A stretch of DNA of 64,000 bases from an uncultured Lachnospiraceae bacterium (GCA_944381485.1 CALWLI010000011.1:1-64000); one strand, 5' to 3'. Numbered from the stretch's first letter, positions 9,486 to 17,965 are shown. Made by a program: numbers and translations. The notes: generated by a model not told the origin, from the sequence alone.

Positions 9486-10262
9486 ATGAGAAATTACGAT
9501 TATTTGGATGATGAGACTTTAAAGCGGAGAAAGCTGAAAAAATGGACGATCCTGGCGATCGTTCTTTTGATTGCGGCAACCTTGGCCGGAGTGAGGCTTA
9601 CTGACATAACCGTAAAGGGAAATACGAGATACAGTAAGGAGGAGCTTGAGGAGATGATCTTCCCCACTTATCCTGACAAAAATACTCTCTACTGTTTCCT
9701 GAAAGACAAGCTGAGGCCCCACAAGGAGCTGCCCTTTATCGAGGACTATGACATTCAGCTTACAGGCCCCTTCTCGGCAGACCTCATAATATATGAAAAA
9801 AGCATAATCGGCTATGTGAGGTACATGAGCAGCAACATGTACTTTGACAGGGAGGGGATAGTTGTGGAGAGCTCCTCTCAGATGATAGAGGATGTGCCGG
9901 AGATCACGGGGCTCAGCTTCGGACATATAGTATTAAACAGAGAACTTCCAATAGCCGACAATGCCCTGTTTAATGAGATCATGAATATCACTCAGCAGCT
10001 GAAGTATTATGGGATAGGGGCAAGCCGTATAGACTTTGACAGCCTCGGAAATATCACGGTCTCCGTAAATGGAGGAGACATAGAAGTAAAGATGGGCTCA
10101 ACAGCGGATATAGACTCTAAAATCTCTGTTTTGAACGATATGCTTCCCAAGCTTGAGGGCCTTAAGGGGACCCTTCACATAGAGAATTACAGTGATGCTG
10201 ATGAGGGTGGAATCTACACCTTCGAGAAGCGAAAAGAAGAGACTTCGGACTCTGAAAATTGA
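9486..10262 (+). CDS. ftsQ: Cell division protein FtsQ/DivIB
   Basis: This bitopic 258-residue protein has a short charged cytoplasmic tail, one membrane segment at about residues 20-38 (WTILAIVLLIAATLAGV), and an extracellular POTRA domain beginning ITVKGNTRYSKEELEEM. A beta-rich FtsQ domain follows (YFDREGIVVESS, EITGLSF). FtsQ/DivIB bridges FtsL and DivIC in the divisome. It lies 15 bp after ftsW and is the last gene before a promoter-bearing gap ahead of ftsZ. Confidence 0.88.
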   Translation: MRNYDYLDDETLKRRKLKKWTILAIVLLIAATLAGVRLTDITVKGNTRYSKEELEEMIFPTYPDKNTLYCFLKDKLRPHKELPFIEDYDIQLTGPFSADLIIYEKSIIGYVRYMSSNMYFDREGIVVESSSQMIEDVPEITGLSFGHIVLNRELPIADNALFNEIMNITQQLKYYGIGASRIDFDSLGNITVSVNGGDIEVKMGSTADIDSKISVLNDMLPKLEGLKGTLHIENYSDADEGGIYTFEKRKEETSDSEN

Positions 10263-10330
10263 GTTTTATCAGGTTTCTTACGAAATAATTAATTATTGGC
10301 ATAAAACGTACATTTGCGGTATAAAAACCC

Positions 10331-10359
10331 TTGCTAAAATATTCTCAAAGGGTTATATT
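10331..10359 (+). promoter_or_regulatory. Promoter of ftsZ
   Basis: TTGCTA (10331-10336), a 17-bp spacer and TATATT (10354-10359) lie in the 129-bp gap between ftsQ and ftsZ. A strong Shine-Dalgarno AAAGGAGGA follows at about 10377-10385. The arrangement allows ftsZ to be expressed independently of the mraZ promoter. Confidence 0.6.
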
Positions 10360-10391
10360 TATAGGTGATTTAGTAAAAGGAGGATTTTCCC

Positions 10392-11621
10392 GTGTTAGAA
10401 ATAAAGATTCCTGAGTCAGAAGCTGCGGCAAAGATAATAGTATGCGGAGTAGGCGGTGCAGGTAACAATGCAGTCAACCGTATGATAGAGGAGAACGTCG
10501 CAGGCGTTGAATTTATCGGGGTTAATACAGATAAACAGGCACTGCAGTACTGCAAGGCACCTACTGCAATGCAGATAGGTGAGAAGGTTACAAAGGGACT
10601 TGGAGCAGGAGCCAAGCCTGAGATCGGAAGCAAGGCGGCAGAGGAGAGCTCTGAGGATATACAGCAGGCGTTCAAGGGAGCTGATATGGCTTTCATTACC
10701 TGCGGTATGGGAGGCGGAACAGGTACAGGAGCCGCTCCTGTTATTGCAGGGATCGCAAAGGAAATGGGAATCCTCACCGTAGGAGTTGTTACAAAGCCCT
10801 TCAGGTTCGAGGCAAAGCAGCGTATGCGCAATGCCGAGAGCGGAATAGAGAATTTAAAGGCAAATGTTGACGCCCTTATAGTTATTCCCAATGATAAGCT
10901 TTTGGAGCTTGTGGACAGACGCACTACCATGCCTGAGGCTCTCAAGAAGGCTGACGAGGTATTGGAGCAGGCTGTCACAGGAATCACAGACCTCATCAAT
11001 GTGCCCGGTCTTATCAACCTGGACTTTGCTGATGTGCAGACTGTAATGAAGGACAAGGGCATAGCTCATATAGGAATAGGAAAGGCAAAGGGAGACGACA
11101 AGGCTCTTGAAGCTGTAAAGCAGGCTGTTGCCTCACCTCTTCTTGACACCTCCATTGAGGGAGCTTCAGATGTCATCATCAATGTCTCCGGAGACATATC
11201 TCTCATTGAAGCCAATGAGGCTGCAAGCTATGTTGAGGAGCTTGCCGGAGAAAACGCAAATATCATATTCGGAGCCATCTATGATGAGAAGGCTCAGGAT
11301 GAGTGTACCATCACTGTAATAGCTACAGGCATTACCGAGGTGGCTCAGCACGACAACAAAAAACAGCATCGCCAGGCATCAGGCCTCGGAGGATTTTCAA
11401 ATCAGCAGAGACCCGGTTCTCAGGGCCAGGGCGGATACAGAAGACCTCAGGAGGGACCTTCTCTTGACTTCGGCTTCGGAAGAAGCGCAAATCAGGGAGT
11501 ATCCAATGCTCAGCCTGCTCAGGAACAGCCTCAGCAGTTTGACAACCAGATGCCCTTCAGACCTCAGGTAAACAAGGAGGTCACAATAAACATTCCCGAC
11601 TTCCTTAAGAACAGAAAGTAA
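10392..11621 (+). CDS. ftsZ: Cell division GTPase FtsZ
   Basis: FtsZ is the tubulin-like GTPase that forms the Z ring. The 409-residue product has [13 protein letters not shown] near the N-terminus, the tubulin signature [10 protein letters not shown] at about residues 107-116, and NLDFADV with the synergy-loop residues. A Gln/Gly/Pro-rich linker (about 325-390) precedes the conserved C-terminal tail with [13 protein letters not shown]. The start is GTG 10392, placed by the AAAGGAGG site. No ftsA is present next to it. A strong terminator follows. Confidence 0.98.
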   Translation: MLEIKIPESEAAAKIIVCGVGGAGNNAVNRMIEENVAGVEFIGVNTDKQALQYCKAPTAMQIGEKVTKGLGAGAKPEIGSKAAEESSEDIQQAFKGADMAFITCGMGGGTGTGAAPVIAGIAKEMGILTVGVVTKPFRFEAKQRMRNAESGIENLKANVDALIVIPNDKLLELVDRRTTMPEALKKADEVLEQAVTGITDLINVPGLINLDFADVQTVMKDKGIAHIGIGKAKGDDKALEAVKQAVASPLLDTSIEGASDVIINVSGDISLIEANEAASYVEELAGENANIIFGAIYDEKAQDECTITVIATGITEVAQHDNKKQHRQASGLGGFSNQQRPGSQGQGGYRRPQEGPSLDFGFGRSANQGVSNAQPAQEQPQQFDNQMPFRPQVNKEVTINIPDFLKNRK

Positions 11622-11647
11622 TAAATTACATATAAAATGCAGTCTAC

Positions 11648-11680
11648 GCCCTCGGCTACAGGCCGAGGGTTTTTCTTTTT
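11648..11680 (+). terminator. Terminator of ftsZ
   Basis: A perfect 8-bp stem, CCCTCGGC (11649-11656) with GCCGAGGG (11662-11669), has a 5-nt loop and is followed by TTTTTCTTTTT. Confidence 0.92.
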
Positions 11681-11856
11681 ATAGTTAAGGTGGCTTAATG
11701 TACTTTAAAAAATACAATATGCAAATAAAGGGACAAAAAATGTATATAGTCAACATAAACAGATTTAATGTTTTGTTATTATCGAGAAAAACAGGCTATT
11801 TCAAAAATATAGACAGGTGGTATGATTAATTTGAAAGTAATTTAATAGGAATTACA
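11681..11856. other. AT-rich gene-free stretch
   Basis: This is the first part of the only long gap in the window (11622-12178). It is AT-rich and holds no open frame of note, no clear hairpin and no repeat that I can see. Confidence 0.6.
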
Positions 11857-11885
11857 TTGACATAAAGCGAAAAGGGTAGTAAAAA
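11857..11885 (+). promoter_or_regulatory. Candidate promoter of the hairpin-rich region
   Basis: TTGACA (11857-11862), a 17-bp spacer and TAAAAA (11880-11885) resemble the mraZ promoter. It points into the structured region at 11889-12100. Confidence 0.5.
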
Positions 11886-11888
11886 TAA

Positions 11889-12100
11889 GCTGTAAGGTCA
11901 TTTTGCCTTACAGCATATTCGTTTGAAGACGCAGACCCTACAGCTATGACCCTGGCTGTATGCGGTCAGGCTTCAAATAGAGGGCACTGAGGTGAATCCT
12001 CACTGCATTTTCCCTCCGGGGTATTATCCCCATAGGCTCCTGACTTACTCCTACTTACTAGTTCTCATGGCATCGTGAGGAGTATTCAGGAGCCTTTTAT
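11889..12100 (+). ncRNA. Candidate structured non-coding RNA, family not recognised
   Basis: About 210 bp carry a succession of strong stems. The first is GCTGTAAGG/CCTTACAGC (11889-11914). The second is a nested hairpin closed by TTTGAAG/CTTCAAA with inner GACC/GGTC and TACAGC/GCTGTA (about 11922-11978). A stem of GAGGG/CCCTC around GAGG/CCTC follows (about 11979-12016), then a GGGG/CCCC hairpin, and finally a long 3' hairpin closed by GGCTCCTGA/TCAGGAGCC and followed by TTTTATAAAA (about 12035-12098). No open frame runs through. Read on the - strand, the first stem is followed by TTATTTTTA, so the orientation is not certain. It does not match the signatures of tmRNA, RNase P, SRP RNA, T-box or the common riboswitches that I know. 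Confidence 0.45.
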
Positions 12101-12178
12101 AAAAATTATGACAACGATGAATGACTTAGTCAGCTCATGAAACTTTATTTATATTATTGAGGAACAGGAGAGTTTATT

Positions 12179-12409
12179 ATGGAGGAATTAGGAGGAAGAT
12201 TTTTTATCTGCAGAAACTGTGCGAAACTTGTTGTTCCGGAGTCTTTTCATGATAGGAGAAGCGTTTTCTGCTGCAAGGAATGCGAAAGGAAATACTGGAA
12301 AAAGAGCGAGGCCATGAGAAAGATGAGGGCCGCCGAGGCCTACGACATTTATCAAAAGGTTGACAGATCAATAAAAGCCTTGATAGGACATGTGCCGGAG
12401 GTCTGTTGA
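12179..12409 (+). CDS. Small zinc-ribbon protein, function unknown
   Basis: This 76-residue basic protein has two CxxC pairs (CRNC near residue 11 and CKEC near residue 31) typical of a structural zinc ribbon, followed by a Lys/Arg-rich helix (RKYWKKSEAMRKMRAAEAY). A GGAACAGGAG site precedes ATG 12179. I do not recognise a named family. Nucleic-acid binding would fit the fold and charge, but that is inference. It sits between the candidate RNA and nrdA, with a hairpin after it. Confidence 0.7.
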   Translation: MEELGGRFFICRNCAKLVVPESFHDRRSVFCCKECERKYWKKSEAMRKMRAAEAYDIYQKVDRSIKALIGHVPEVC

Positions 12410-12444
12410 TCATAATACGAACATGATATTCTGAGAGATAAGAG

Positions 12445-12489
12445 GCTGTTGCCAAAAGAATCGTTGACTCTTTGCGGCAGCCTCTTTAA
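12445..12489 (+). terminator. Terminator between the zinc-ribbon gene and nrdA
   Basis: GAGGCTG and CAGCCTC close an imperfect stem whose inner part pairs TTGCCAAAAGA with TCTTTGCGG. The downstream T tract is short (CTCTTTAAGTT), so the call is moderate. Confidence 0.6.
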
Positions 12490-12490
12490 G

Positions 12491-12519
12491 TTGACCGCAA
12501 AAGAATTTATCTTTATAAT
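12491..12519 (+). promoter_or_regulatory. Promoter of nrdAB
   Basis: TTGACC (12491-12496), a 17-bp spacer and TATAAT (12514-12519) form a near-consensus promoter. I see no paired NrdR boxes over it. Confidence 0.75.
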
Positions 12520-12572
12520 CTGAAAATGAAATCCGATCTTAAAATTAAATCCGAATCGACAAAGGAGTATTG

Positions 12573-15095
12573 ATGAAAAGCATAGTAAAAAGAAGCGGAC
12601 AGATGGAGGAGTACAGGCCTGAAAAGATAATCTCAGCCATGAGAAAGGCCTTTGACAGTACGGACAACAATATCGGTGACGAGGAGCTTAACAAGCTTCT
12701 TCTGATAGTCGAGTCTAAAATATCCGAGGACGCGGGCTCAGGTCTCAGCGTTGAGTCCATTCAGGACAGCGTGGAGGAGGCCCTCATGGAGAAGGGCTAT
12801 TTCAAGGAGGCTAAGGCCTATATCCTGTACAGGGAAAAACGCTCGGAGTTAAGAAACGCCAGAATGGAGATAAATAGAGCTGTAGGGGACGAAGCTGTTG
12901 AGAGAGTGCTTATTGATATAGAGAAGGACTTTCCCGGAGAGGAGTATTCTCTGACAAAGCTTGCTCTGAAATTTAAAGGTTTTATCAAGTCTCAGATGAG
13001 CACAGATGAGAAGCTTGCGGCCCTTACAAAGGCGGCGGTGGAGCTCACCGACGAGACAGCTACGAGATGGGAGAACATAGCCTCAAGGATACTGGATTTT
13101 TCTTTTATGAGATCCCTGGCCTATGAATCGGAAAGACGAGGTATAGGCTGCTTTTACGAGAAACTCAGGTACCTCACCGAGGAGGGGCTTTACGGAAGCT
13201 ATATAATTGAGAACTATTCGAGGGCTGAACTGGAGGAGGCTGCGAAGTTTATCGATAATGAGAGGGACAAGCTCCTCAATTATTCGGGGCTTGACCTTCT
13301 GATAAAGCGGTATGTTATAAGGACCCATGATCATGTGCCCATGGAGACACCTCAGGAGATGTTTTTGAGGATAGCCCTGCACCTTGCCATGAAGGAGAGG
13401 GACAGGCTCACCTGGGTGAAGAAGTTTTATGACATGCTGTCAAAGCTTGAGGTGACTATGGCCACTCCCACCACCTCAAATGCCGGAAAGCCCTACCATC
13501 AGCTTTCCAGCTGCTTTATAGATACGGTTCCGGACTCCCTGAGGGGCATATTCAGGTCTGTGGACAATTTTGCTGAGGTCAGCAAGTTCGGAGGAGGAAT
13601 GGGGCTATACTTCGGAAAGGTCAGAGCAAAGGGTGGCTCCATAAGAGGCTTTGAGGGTGCCGCAGGAGGAGTTATACGCTGGATCAGGATAATAAACGAC
13701 ACAGCTGTGGCTGTGGACCAGCTGGGAATGAGACAGGGGGCTGTGGCGGTCTACCTTGACATATGGCATAAGGATGTGCCGGAATTTCTCAACCTCAGGA
13801 CCAACAACGGCGACGACAGGATGAAGGCCCACGATGTCTTCCCTGCGGTGTGCTATCCGGATCTTTTTTGGAGGATGGCAAAGAAGGATCTGAATCAGGA
13901 CTGGTATATGATGTGTCCCCACGATATACTTATGGTAAAGGGATACTGCCTGGAGGACTTCTACGGTGAGGAGTGGGAGAAGAGATATTGGGACTGCGTA
14001 AGAGACTCAAGGATATCAAAGCGTGTCATCTGCTTAAAGGACATGGTGAGACTTATATTGAAGTCGGCGGTGGAGACAGGGACTCCCTTTACCTTTAACA
14101 GAGACACGGTAAACAGGGCAAACCCTAACGGGCATGAGGGAATGATATATTGCTCCAATCTGTGCACGGAGATAGCTCAGAATATGAAAGCCATAGAGAC
14201 AGTGAGCATAGAGGTCAAGACCTCTGAGGGAGATACGGTGGTGGTAAACACCACAAGGCCCGGAGAATTTGTGGTATGCAATCTGGCTTCCCTCTCTTTG
14301 GGACACCTTCCTGTAAAGGACAAGGAATATATGAGGGAGGTGGTGAGGACCGCTGTAAGGGCTCTTGACAATGTGATAGATCTCAACTTTTATCCCCTTC
14401 CCTATGCCAAGCTCACAAATCAAAAATACAGAGCAATAGGTCTTGGTGTGAGCGGGTACCACCATATGCTTGCAAAGAACTCGGTGAAGTGGGAGTCACA
14501 GGAGCACCTTGAATTTGTTGATGAAGTATTTGAAAATATAAATTATGCCGCCATAGAGGCCTCCTGTGACATTGCCGCGGAAAAAGGCTCCTACAGCCTG
14601 TTTGAGGGCAGTGATTGGGAGACAGGGGCTTACTTTGAAAAGAGAGGCTACGACTCGGAGGAGTGGAAAAAGCTGAGAGACAAGGTGAAGAGACAGGGCA
14701 TGAGAAATGCCTATCTTCTTGCCATTGCACCAACCGGCTCCACTTCCATTATAGCCGGAACCACTGCAGGTGTAGACCCGGTGATGAACAAGTTTTTCCT
14801 TGAGGAGAAGAAGGGCAGCATGCTTCCCAGAGTTGCTCCGGACCTTGATTTCAATACCTGGTGGTTCTACAAGAACGCCCATCTGACAGACCAGCTGTGG
14901 TCCGTAAGAGCCTGCGGAGTCAGGCAGAGGCATATAGACCAGGCCCAGAGCATGAACCTTTATATCACAAATGATTATACCTTAAGGCAGGTACTTGAGC
15001 TATATATAAAGGCCTGGGAGTGCGGAGTAAAGACTATATATTATATAAGGTCAAAGTCCCTGGAGGTGGAGGAGTGCGAGAGCTGCAGTGCATAA
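12573..15095 (+). CDS. nrdA: Class I ribonucleoside-diphosphate reductase alpha subunit
   Basis: This is the catalytic subunit of aerobic ribonucleotide reductase, which reduces NDPs to dNDPs with a radical supplied by NrdB. The N-terminal about 90 residues form an ATP-cone (KRSGQMEEYRPEKI), the allosteric activity site. The active site is in SNLCTEI, with the radical cysteine at about residue 531. PTGSTS follows, and the C-terminus has the double-Tyr radical path (YYIRS) and the redox tail CESCSA. At 840 residues it is of NrdA rather than NrdE size. ATG 12573 is chosen over the adjacent TTG because AAAGGAG ends 5 nt before it. Confidence 0.95.
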   Translation: MKSIVKRSGQMEEYRPEKIISAMRKAFDSTDNNIGDEELNKLLLIVESKISEDAGSGLSVESIQDSVEEALMEKGYFKEAKAYILYREKRSELRNARMEINRAVGDEAVERVLIDIEKDFPGEEYSLTKLALKFKGFIKSQMSTDEKLAALTKAAVELTDETATRWENIASRILDFSFMRSLAYESERRGIGCFYEKLRYLTEEGLYGSYIIENYSRAELEEAAKFIDNERDKLLNYSGLDLLIKRYVIRTHDHVPMETPQEMFLRIALHLAMKERDRLTWVKKFYDMLSKLEVTMATPTTSNAGKPYHQLSSCFIDTVPDSLRGIFRSVDNFAEVSKFGGGMGLYFGKVRAKGGSIRGFEGAAGGVIRWIRIINDTAVAVDQLGMRQGAVAVYLDIWHKDVPEFLNLRTNNGDDRMKAHDVFPAVCYPDLFWRMAKKDLNQDWYMMCPHDILMVKGYCLEDFYGEEWEKRYWDCVRDSRISKRVICLKDMVRLILKSAVETGTPFTFNRDTVNRANPNGHEGMIYCSNLCTEIAQNMKAIETVSIEVKTSEGDTVVVNTTRPGEFVVCNLASLSLGHLPVKDKEYMREVVRTAVRALDNVIDLNFYPLPYAKLTNQKYRAIGLGVSGYHHMLAKNSVKWESQEHLEFVDEVFENINYAAIEASCDIAAEKGSYSLFEGSDWETGAYFEKRGYDSEEWKKLRDKVKRQGMRNAYLLAIAPTGSTSIIAGTTAGVDPVMNKFFLEEKKGSMLPRVAPDLDFNTWWFYKNAHLTDQLWSVRACGVRQRHIDQAQSMNLYITNDYTLRQVLELYIKAWECGVKTIYYIRSKSLEVEECESCSA

Positions 15096-15104
15096 AGGGG
15101 ACTC

Positions 15105-15162
15105 GGCTTATACCCGGCCTCAGTCAGACCGCAGGCTAAATTCCTTCGGCCGGGCATAAGCC
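15105..15162 (+). other. Long inverted repeat between nrdA and nrdB
   Basis: GGCTTATACCCGGCC (15105-15119) pairs with GGCCGGGCATAAGCC (15148-15162) with a single mismatch. The mRNA could form a strong 15-bp stem soon after the nrdA stop. No T run follows, so it is not an ordinary terminator; it may stabilise or attenuate the message. Confidence 0.7.
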
Positions 15163-15275
15163 TCGTAAGTACTGAAAGGCTAAATTCCTTCGCACAGGCA
15201 TAAGCTTCGTAAGTACTGAAAGGCTGAATTTCTTCGTACAGGCATAAGCCTCGAGAGTATCGAAAGGCTAAATTT
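15134..15275 (+). repeat. 44-bp tandem direct repeat, three copies plus a partial copy
   Basis: Units start at 15134, 15178 and 15222, with a partial unit at 15266, at an exact 44-bp period. Each begins GGCTAAATTCCTTCG (or close) and carries GGCATAAGC and GTACTGAAA. Copies 1 and 2 are nearly identical; copy 3 has more substitutions; the fourth stops after about ten bases. The unit ends in GAAAGG across each junction, resembling the nrdB ribosome site (CAGAAAGG). There are no unique spacers, so it is not a CRISPR array. Confidence 0.92.
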
Positions 15276-15293
15276 AATCAGAAAGGTTTTTTT

Positions 15294-16355
15294 ATGGAGA
15301 ATATTAATTTATCCGGGGCCCTGCCCCGCAAGCCGCTTTTTAATCCCCAGGGGGATACGGATCTTCGCTTAAGGCGTATGATAGGCGGAAACACAACAAA
15401 TTTGAATGATTTTAACAATATGAAATATCAGTGGGTATCTGACTGGTATCGCCAGGCTATGAATAATTTCTGGATTCCGGAGGAGATAAACCTGAGCCAG
15501 GACGTGAAGGACTACCCCAAGCTTGAGAGCTGTGAGAGGACAGCCTACGACAAGATACTGTCTTTCTTGGTCTTTCTTGACAGCATTCAGACTGCAAACC
15601 TTCCCTGCGTGGGGGAGTACATTACTGCAAATGAGGTGAACCTCTGCTTAAATATCCAGACTTTTCAGGAGTGCGTTCACTCTCAGTCTTACTCATATAT
15701 GCTGGACACCATATGTTCTCCTGACGAGAGAAATGATATACTGTATCAGTGGAAGACTGATGAGCATCTCCTTAAGAGAAATGAGTTTATAGGAAATATT
15801 TATAATGAGTTTCAGACAAAAAAGGATGCACATACACTTCTTAAGGTTATGATGGGAAATTTCATACTTGAAGGTATATATTTCTACTCAGGCTTTATGT
15901 TTTTCTATAATTTGGCGAGAAACGGGAAGATGCCGGGTAGCGCTCAGGAGATAAGATATATCAACAGAGACGAGAACACACATCTCTGGCTTTTCAGAAA
16001 TATCATCAGAGAGCTGCAGAAGGAGGAGCCTGAGCTTTTTGACGAGGCCACGGTCGAAGAACTCAGAAATATGATAATCGAAGGAGTGAGGCAGGAGATC
16101 GCCTGGGGACATTATGTCATAGGCGACAACATCTCAGGGCTTACCCGACAGATGATAAGTGATTACATAGAGTATCTTGGAAATCTCAGATGGACTTCCC
16201 TCGGATATGACGCCATATATGAGGGCAAGGAGAGGGAGCCTGAGGACATGAAGTGGGTATCCAATTACTCTAATGCAAATATGGTAAAGACAGACTTTTT
16301 TGAGGCCAGATCTACAGCCTACGCAAAGAGTACCGCCCTTGTGGATGACCTGTAG
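15294..16355 (+). CDS. nrdB: Class I ribonucleoside-diphosphate reductase beta subunit
   Basis: This is the radical-generating subunit, 353 residues. Dimetal ligands can be placed from the pattern: Asp96 (FLDSIQ), Glu126 and His129 (QECVH), and the Glu/His pair in DENTH. The radical-type Tyr133 is present four residues after His129, so this is a tyrosyl-radical subunit and not the Tyr-less class Ic type. It is co-transcribed with nrdA but separated from it by 198 bp containing the 44-bp repeats and an inverted repeat. Confidence 0.95.
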   Translation: MENINLSGALPRKPLFNPQGDTDLRLRRMIGGNTTNLNDFNNMKYQWVSDWYRQAMNNFWIPEEINLSQDVKDYPKLESCERTAYDKILSFLVFLDSIQTANLPCVGEYITANEVNLCLNIQTFQECVHSQSYSYMLDTICSPDERNDILYQWKTDEHLLKRNEFIGNIYNEFQTKKDAHTLLKVMMGNFILEGIYFYSGFMFFYNLARNGKMPGSAQEIRYINRDENTHLWLFRNIIRELQKEEPELFDEATVEELRNMIIEGVRQEIAWGHYVIGDNISGLTRQMISDYIEYLGNLRWTSLGYDAIYEGKEREPEDMKWVSNYSNANMVKTDFFEARSTAYAKSTALVDDL

Positions 16356-16373
16356 AACTTTGGAAAGGAGGCG

Positions 16374-17099
16374 ATGATCTTGAGCATTGCGCTTAATATT
16401 GACAGGGTCCGGAGAAATATAAGGCTTGCCTGCGAGAGAAGCGGAAGAGATGCCGAAGAGGTGAGGCTGATTGCCGTGTCCAAGACAAAGCCTGTTGGGG
16501 ACATTTTGGAGGCTTATAATGAGGGGATAAGGGATTTCGGAGAAAACTATGTTCAGGAGATAGTTGAAAAATCCGACTGCCTTCCCGAGGATCTGAGGCT
16601 CCACATGATAGGCCACCTTCAGACCAACAAAGTAAAAAAGCTTGTCGGAAGAGTTTGCATGATCCACTCTGTAGACTCTCTCCATCTGGCTGAGACTGTG
16701 TCAAAGGAGGCTGTAAAAAACGGCACATGCACAGCTGTTCTCCTTGAGGTAAATATTGCCGAGGAGGCCACAAAGTACGGCTTTTCTCCCTCTGAGCTCT
16801 TGGTCGAGCTTCCGGAGATGATGGAGCTTCGAGGCATAAGCATAAAAGGACTTATGACCTCAGCACCCATAGCAGAGACTGCTGAGAAAAACAGAAAGTA
16901 CTTTAAAAGGATGAGGGAGCTTCTGGGTGATATGAGGAGGCTCATGAGCATAAACGGAGTCGGGGAAGACGAACTTCCTAAAGAACTTTCCATGGGAATG
17001 ACAGGAGACTATGAGGTTGCCGTGGAGGAAGGCGCCACCATGGTAAGAGTCGGCACTGCCATATTCGGAGCCAGAGATTACGGGGCGAAGAACAGCTGA
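16374..17099 (+). CDS. YggS-family pyridoxal phosphate homeostasis protein
   Basis: This is a 241-residue alanine-racemase-like TIM barrel that binds PLP without known catalysis and keeps vitamin B6 and amino-acid pools in balance. The PLP lysine lies in AVSKTKP, and the family motifs GENYVQE, HMIGHLQTNKVK and SMGMTGDYEVAV are all present. A GGAAAGGAGG site precedes ATG 16374, 18 bp after nrdB. In many Firmicutes this gene lies near sepF and the division genes; here it follows nrdB. Confidence 0.92.
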   Translation: MILSIALNIDRVRRNIRLACERSGRDAEEVRLIAVSKTKPVGDILEAYNEGIRDFGENYVQEIVEKSDCLPEDLRLHMIGHLQTNKVKKLVGRVCMIHSVDSLHLAETVSKEAVKNGTCTAVLLEVNIAEEATKYGFSPSELLVELPEMMELRGISIKGLMTSAPIAETAEKNRKYFKRMRELLGDMRRLMSINGVGEDELPKELSMGMTGDYEVAVEEGATMVRVGTAIFGARDYGAKNS

Positions 17100-17122
17100 G
17101 TTAAATAAAAGGGGGGATATGT

Positions 17123-17818
17123 ATGGGGTTTAACGAGAGGGTCCATGCCTATGTGGCTGCAAAGTACTATCAGCACCTCACAGAGGCCTTCGGTGAGAGA
17201 GGAAGGAAGGCTTTTGTCCATGCCACCATGTATTACGGCGGCCGAAGAGGACGCAGGATGGCTCAGAAGGCCATAAGAGACGGGAAAGAGCTGACACAGG
17301 CTGTGTATAATAACTACAGTGAATTTGAGATAAGCGAGGATATGAAAGCTGAGGGTAGCTCAAATAAGGCTGAATACACAGCTGAGGGAAAGTTTGTGGT
17401 GATCCGCTGCCCCTGGAATATACAGTTTGCCTCCATGGGGCTTTTGGAGGCCGGAAGAGAGTACTGCAGAAATATCGATATGTCGATCTCCCGAGGCTTT
17501 AATCCTGAGCTGGGGTTTAAGACAGAAACCAACCTCAATGAGGAGGGGTCAAAATCCTGCATACAGTATATTGAGACCGGCTTTATAGGAGAGGGAGCTG
17601 AAAAGGGTAAGAAGAAGGAGTATATCAAAAGCTTCGAATATCATACTGCAGATCTCTACTGGGCTTTTAATGAGGTTACAGCTTCGATTTTTGAGGAAGA
17701 GGGGGAGAGGGTCAATCAGGAGGTCATGGAGGACTTTGGGAAAGACTACGGAGATGAAATGGCCGAGATACTGCTCTCCTACAGGAATAAAAACTTTAAT
17801 GTTATTGATCGCACTTAG
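17123..17818 (+). CDS. ATC-hydrolase-like protein (L-2-amino-thiazoline-4-carboxylate hydrolase family)
   Basis: This 231-residue soluble protein has no signal peptide. The pattern YGGRRGRRMA near residue 40, RCPWN near 96, YCRNID near 115, GFNPEL near 127 and a late Cys (SKSCIQY) resembles the ATC hydrolase family, named for an enzyme of the Pseudomonas L-cysteine route. Members in Clostridia are frequent, and their substrates are not established, so the true reaction here is open. It lies 24 bp after the YggS gene and ends before a bidirectional terminator. Confidence 0.7.
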   Translation: MGFNERVHAYVAAKYYQHLTEAFGERGRKAFVHATMYYGGRRGRRMAQKAIRDGKELTQAVYNNYSEFEISEDMKAEGSSNKAEYTAEGKFVVIRCPWNIQFASMGLLEAGREYCRNIDMSISRGFNPELGFKTETNLNEEGSKSCIQYIETGFIGEGAEKGKKKEYIKSFEYHTADLYWAFNEVTASIFEEEGERVNQEVMEDFGKDYGDEMAEILLSYRNKNFNVIDRT

Positions 17819-17840
17819 GTAAACTCGAAAGTGAAATAAA

Positions 17841-17868
17841 AAAGGACTGCACCGAAATGCAGTCCTTT
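17841..17868. terminator. Bidirectional terminator between the ATC-hydrolase-like gene and tRNA-Arg
   Basis: A perfect 10-bp stem, AAAGGACTGC (17841-17850) with GCAGTCCTTT (17859-17868), has T runs on both sides. It ends the + strand gene upstream and the - strand tRNA. Confidence 0.9.
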
Positions 17869-17870
17869 TA

Positions 17871-17944
17871 TGCACCTGAGAAGGCTCGAACTCCCAACCT
17901 TTCGGTCCGTAGCCGAACGCTCTATCCAATTGAGCTACAAGTGC
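17871..17944 (-). tRNA. tRNA-Arg (anticodon ACG)
   Basis: The 74-nt cloverleaf is read on the - strand. The acceptor arm pairs GCACTTG with CAGGTGC, with discriminator A. The anticodon stem TTCGG/CCGAA encloses the loop CTACGGA, giving ACG, which reads CGN codons after A34-to-inosine editing. The T arm has GTTCGAG. The CCA end is not encoded. Confidence 0.96.
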
Positions 17945-17965
17945 ACGCTTTTTGAATCAAATTAT

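Noticed and set aside
11979-12030. Possible cobalamin riboswitch upstream of nrdA (GGTGAATCC resemblance)
   Set aside because: The GCCACTG B12 box and other conserved core elements are missing, and a separate promoter and gene lie between it and nrdA.
15134-15275. Possible short CRISPR array
   Set aside because: The 44-bp units abut with no unique spacers, they decay steadily, and no cas gene is nearby.
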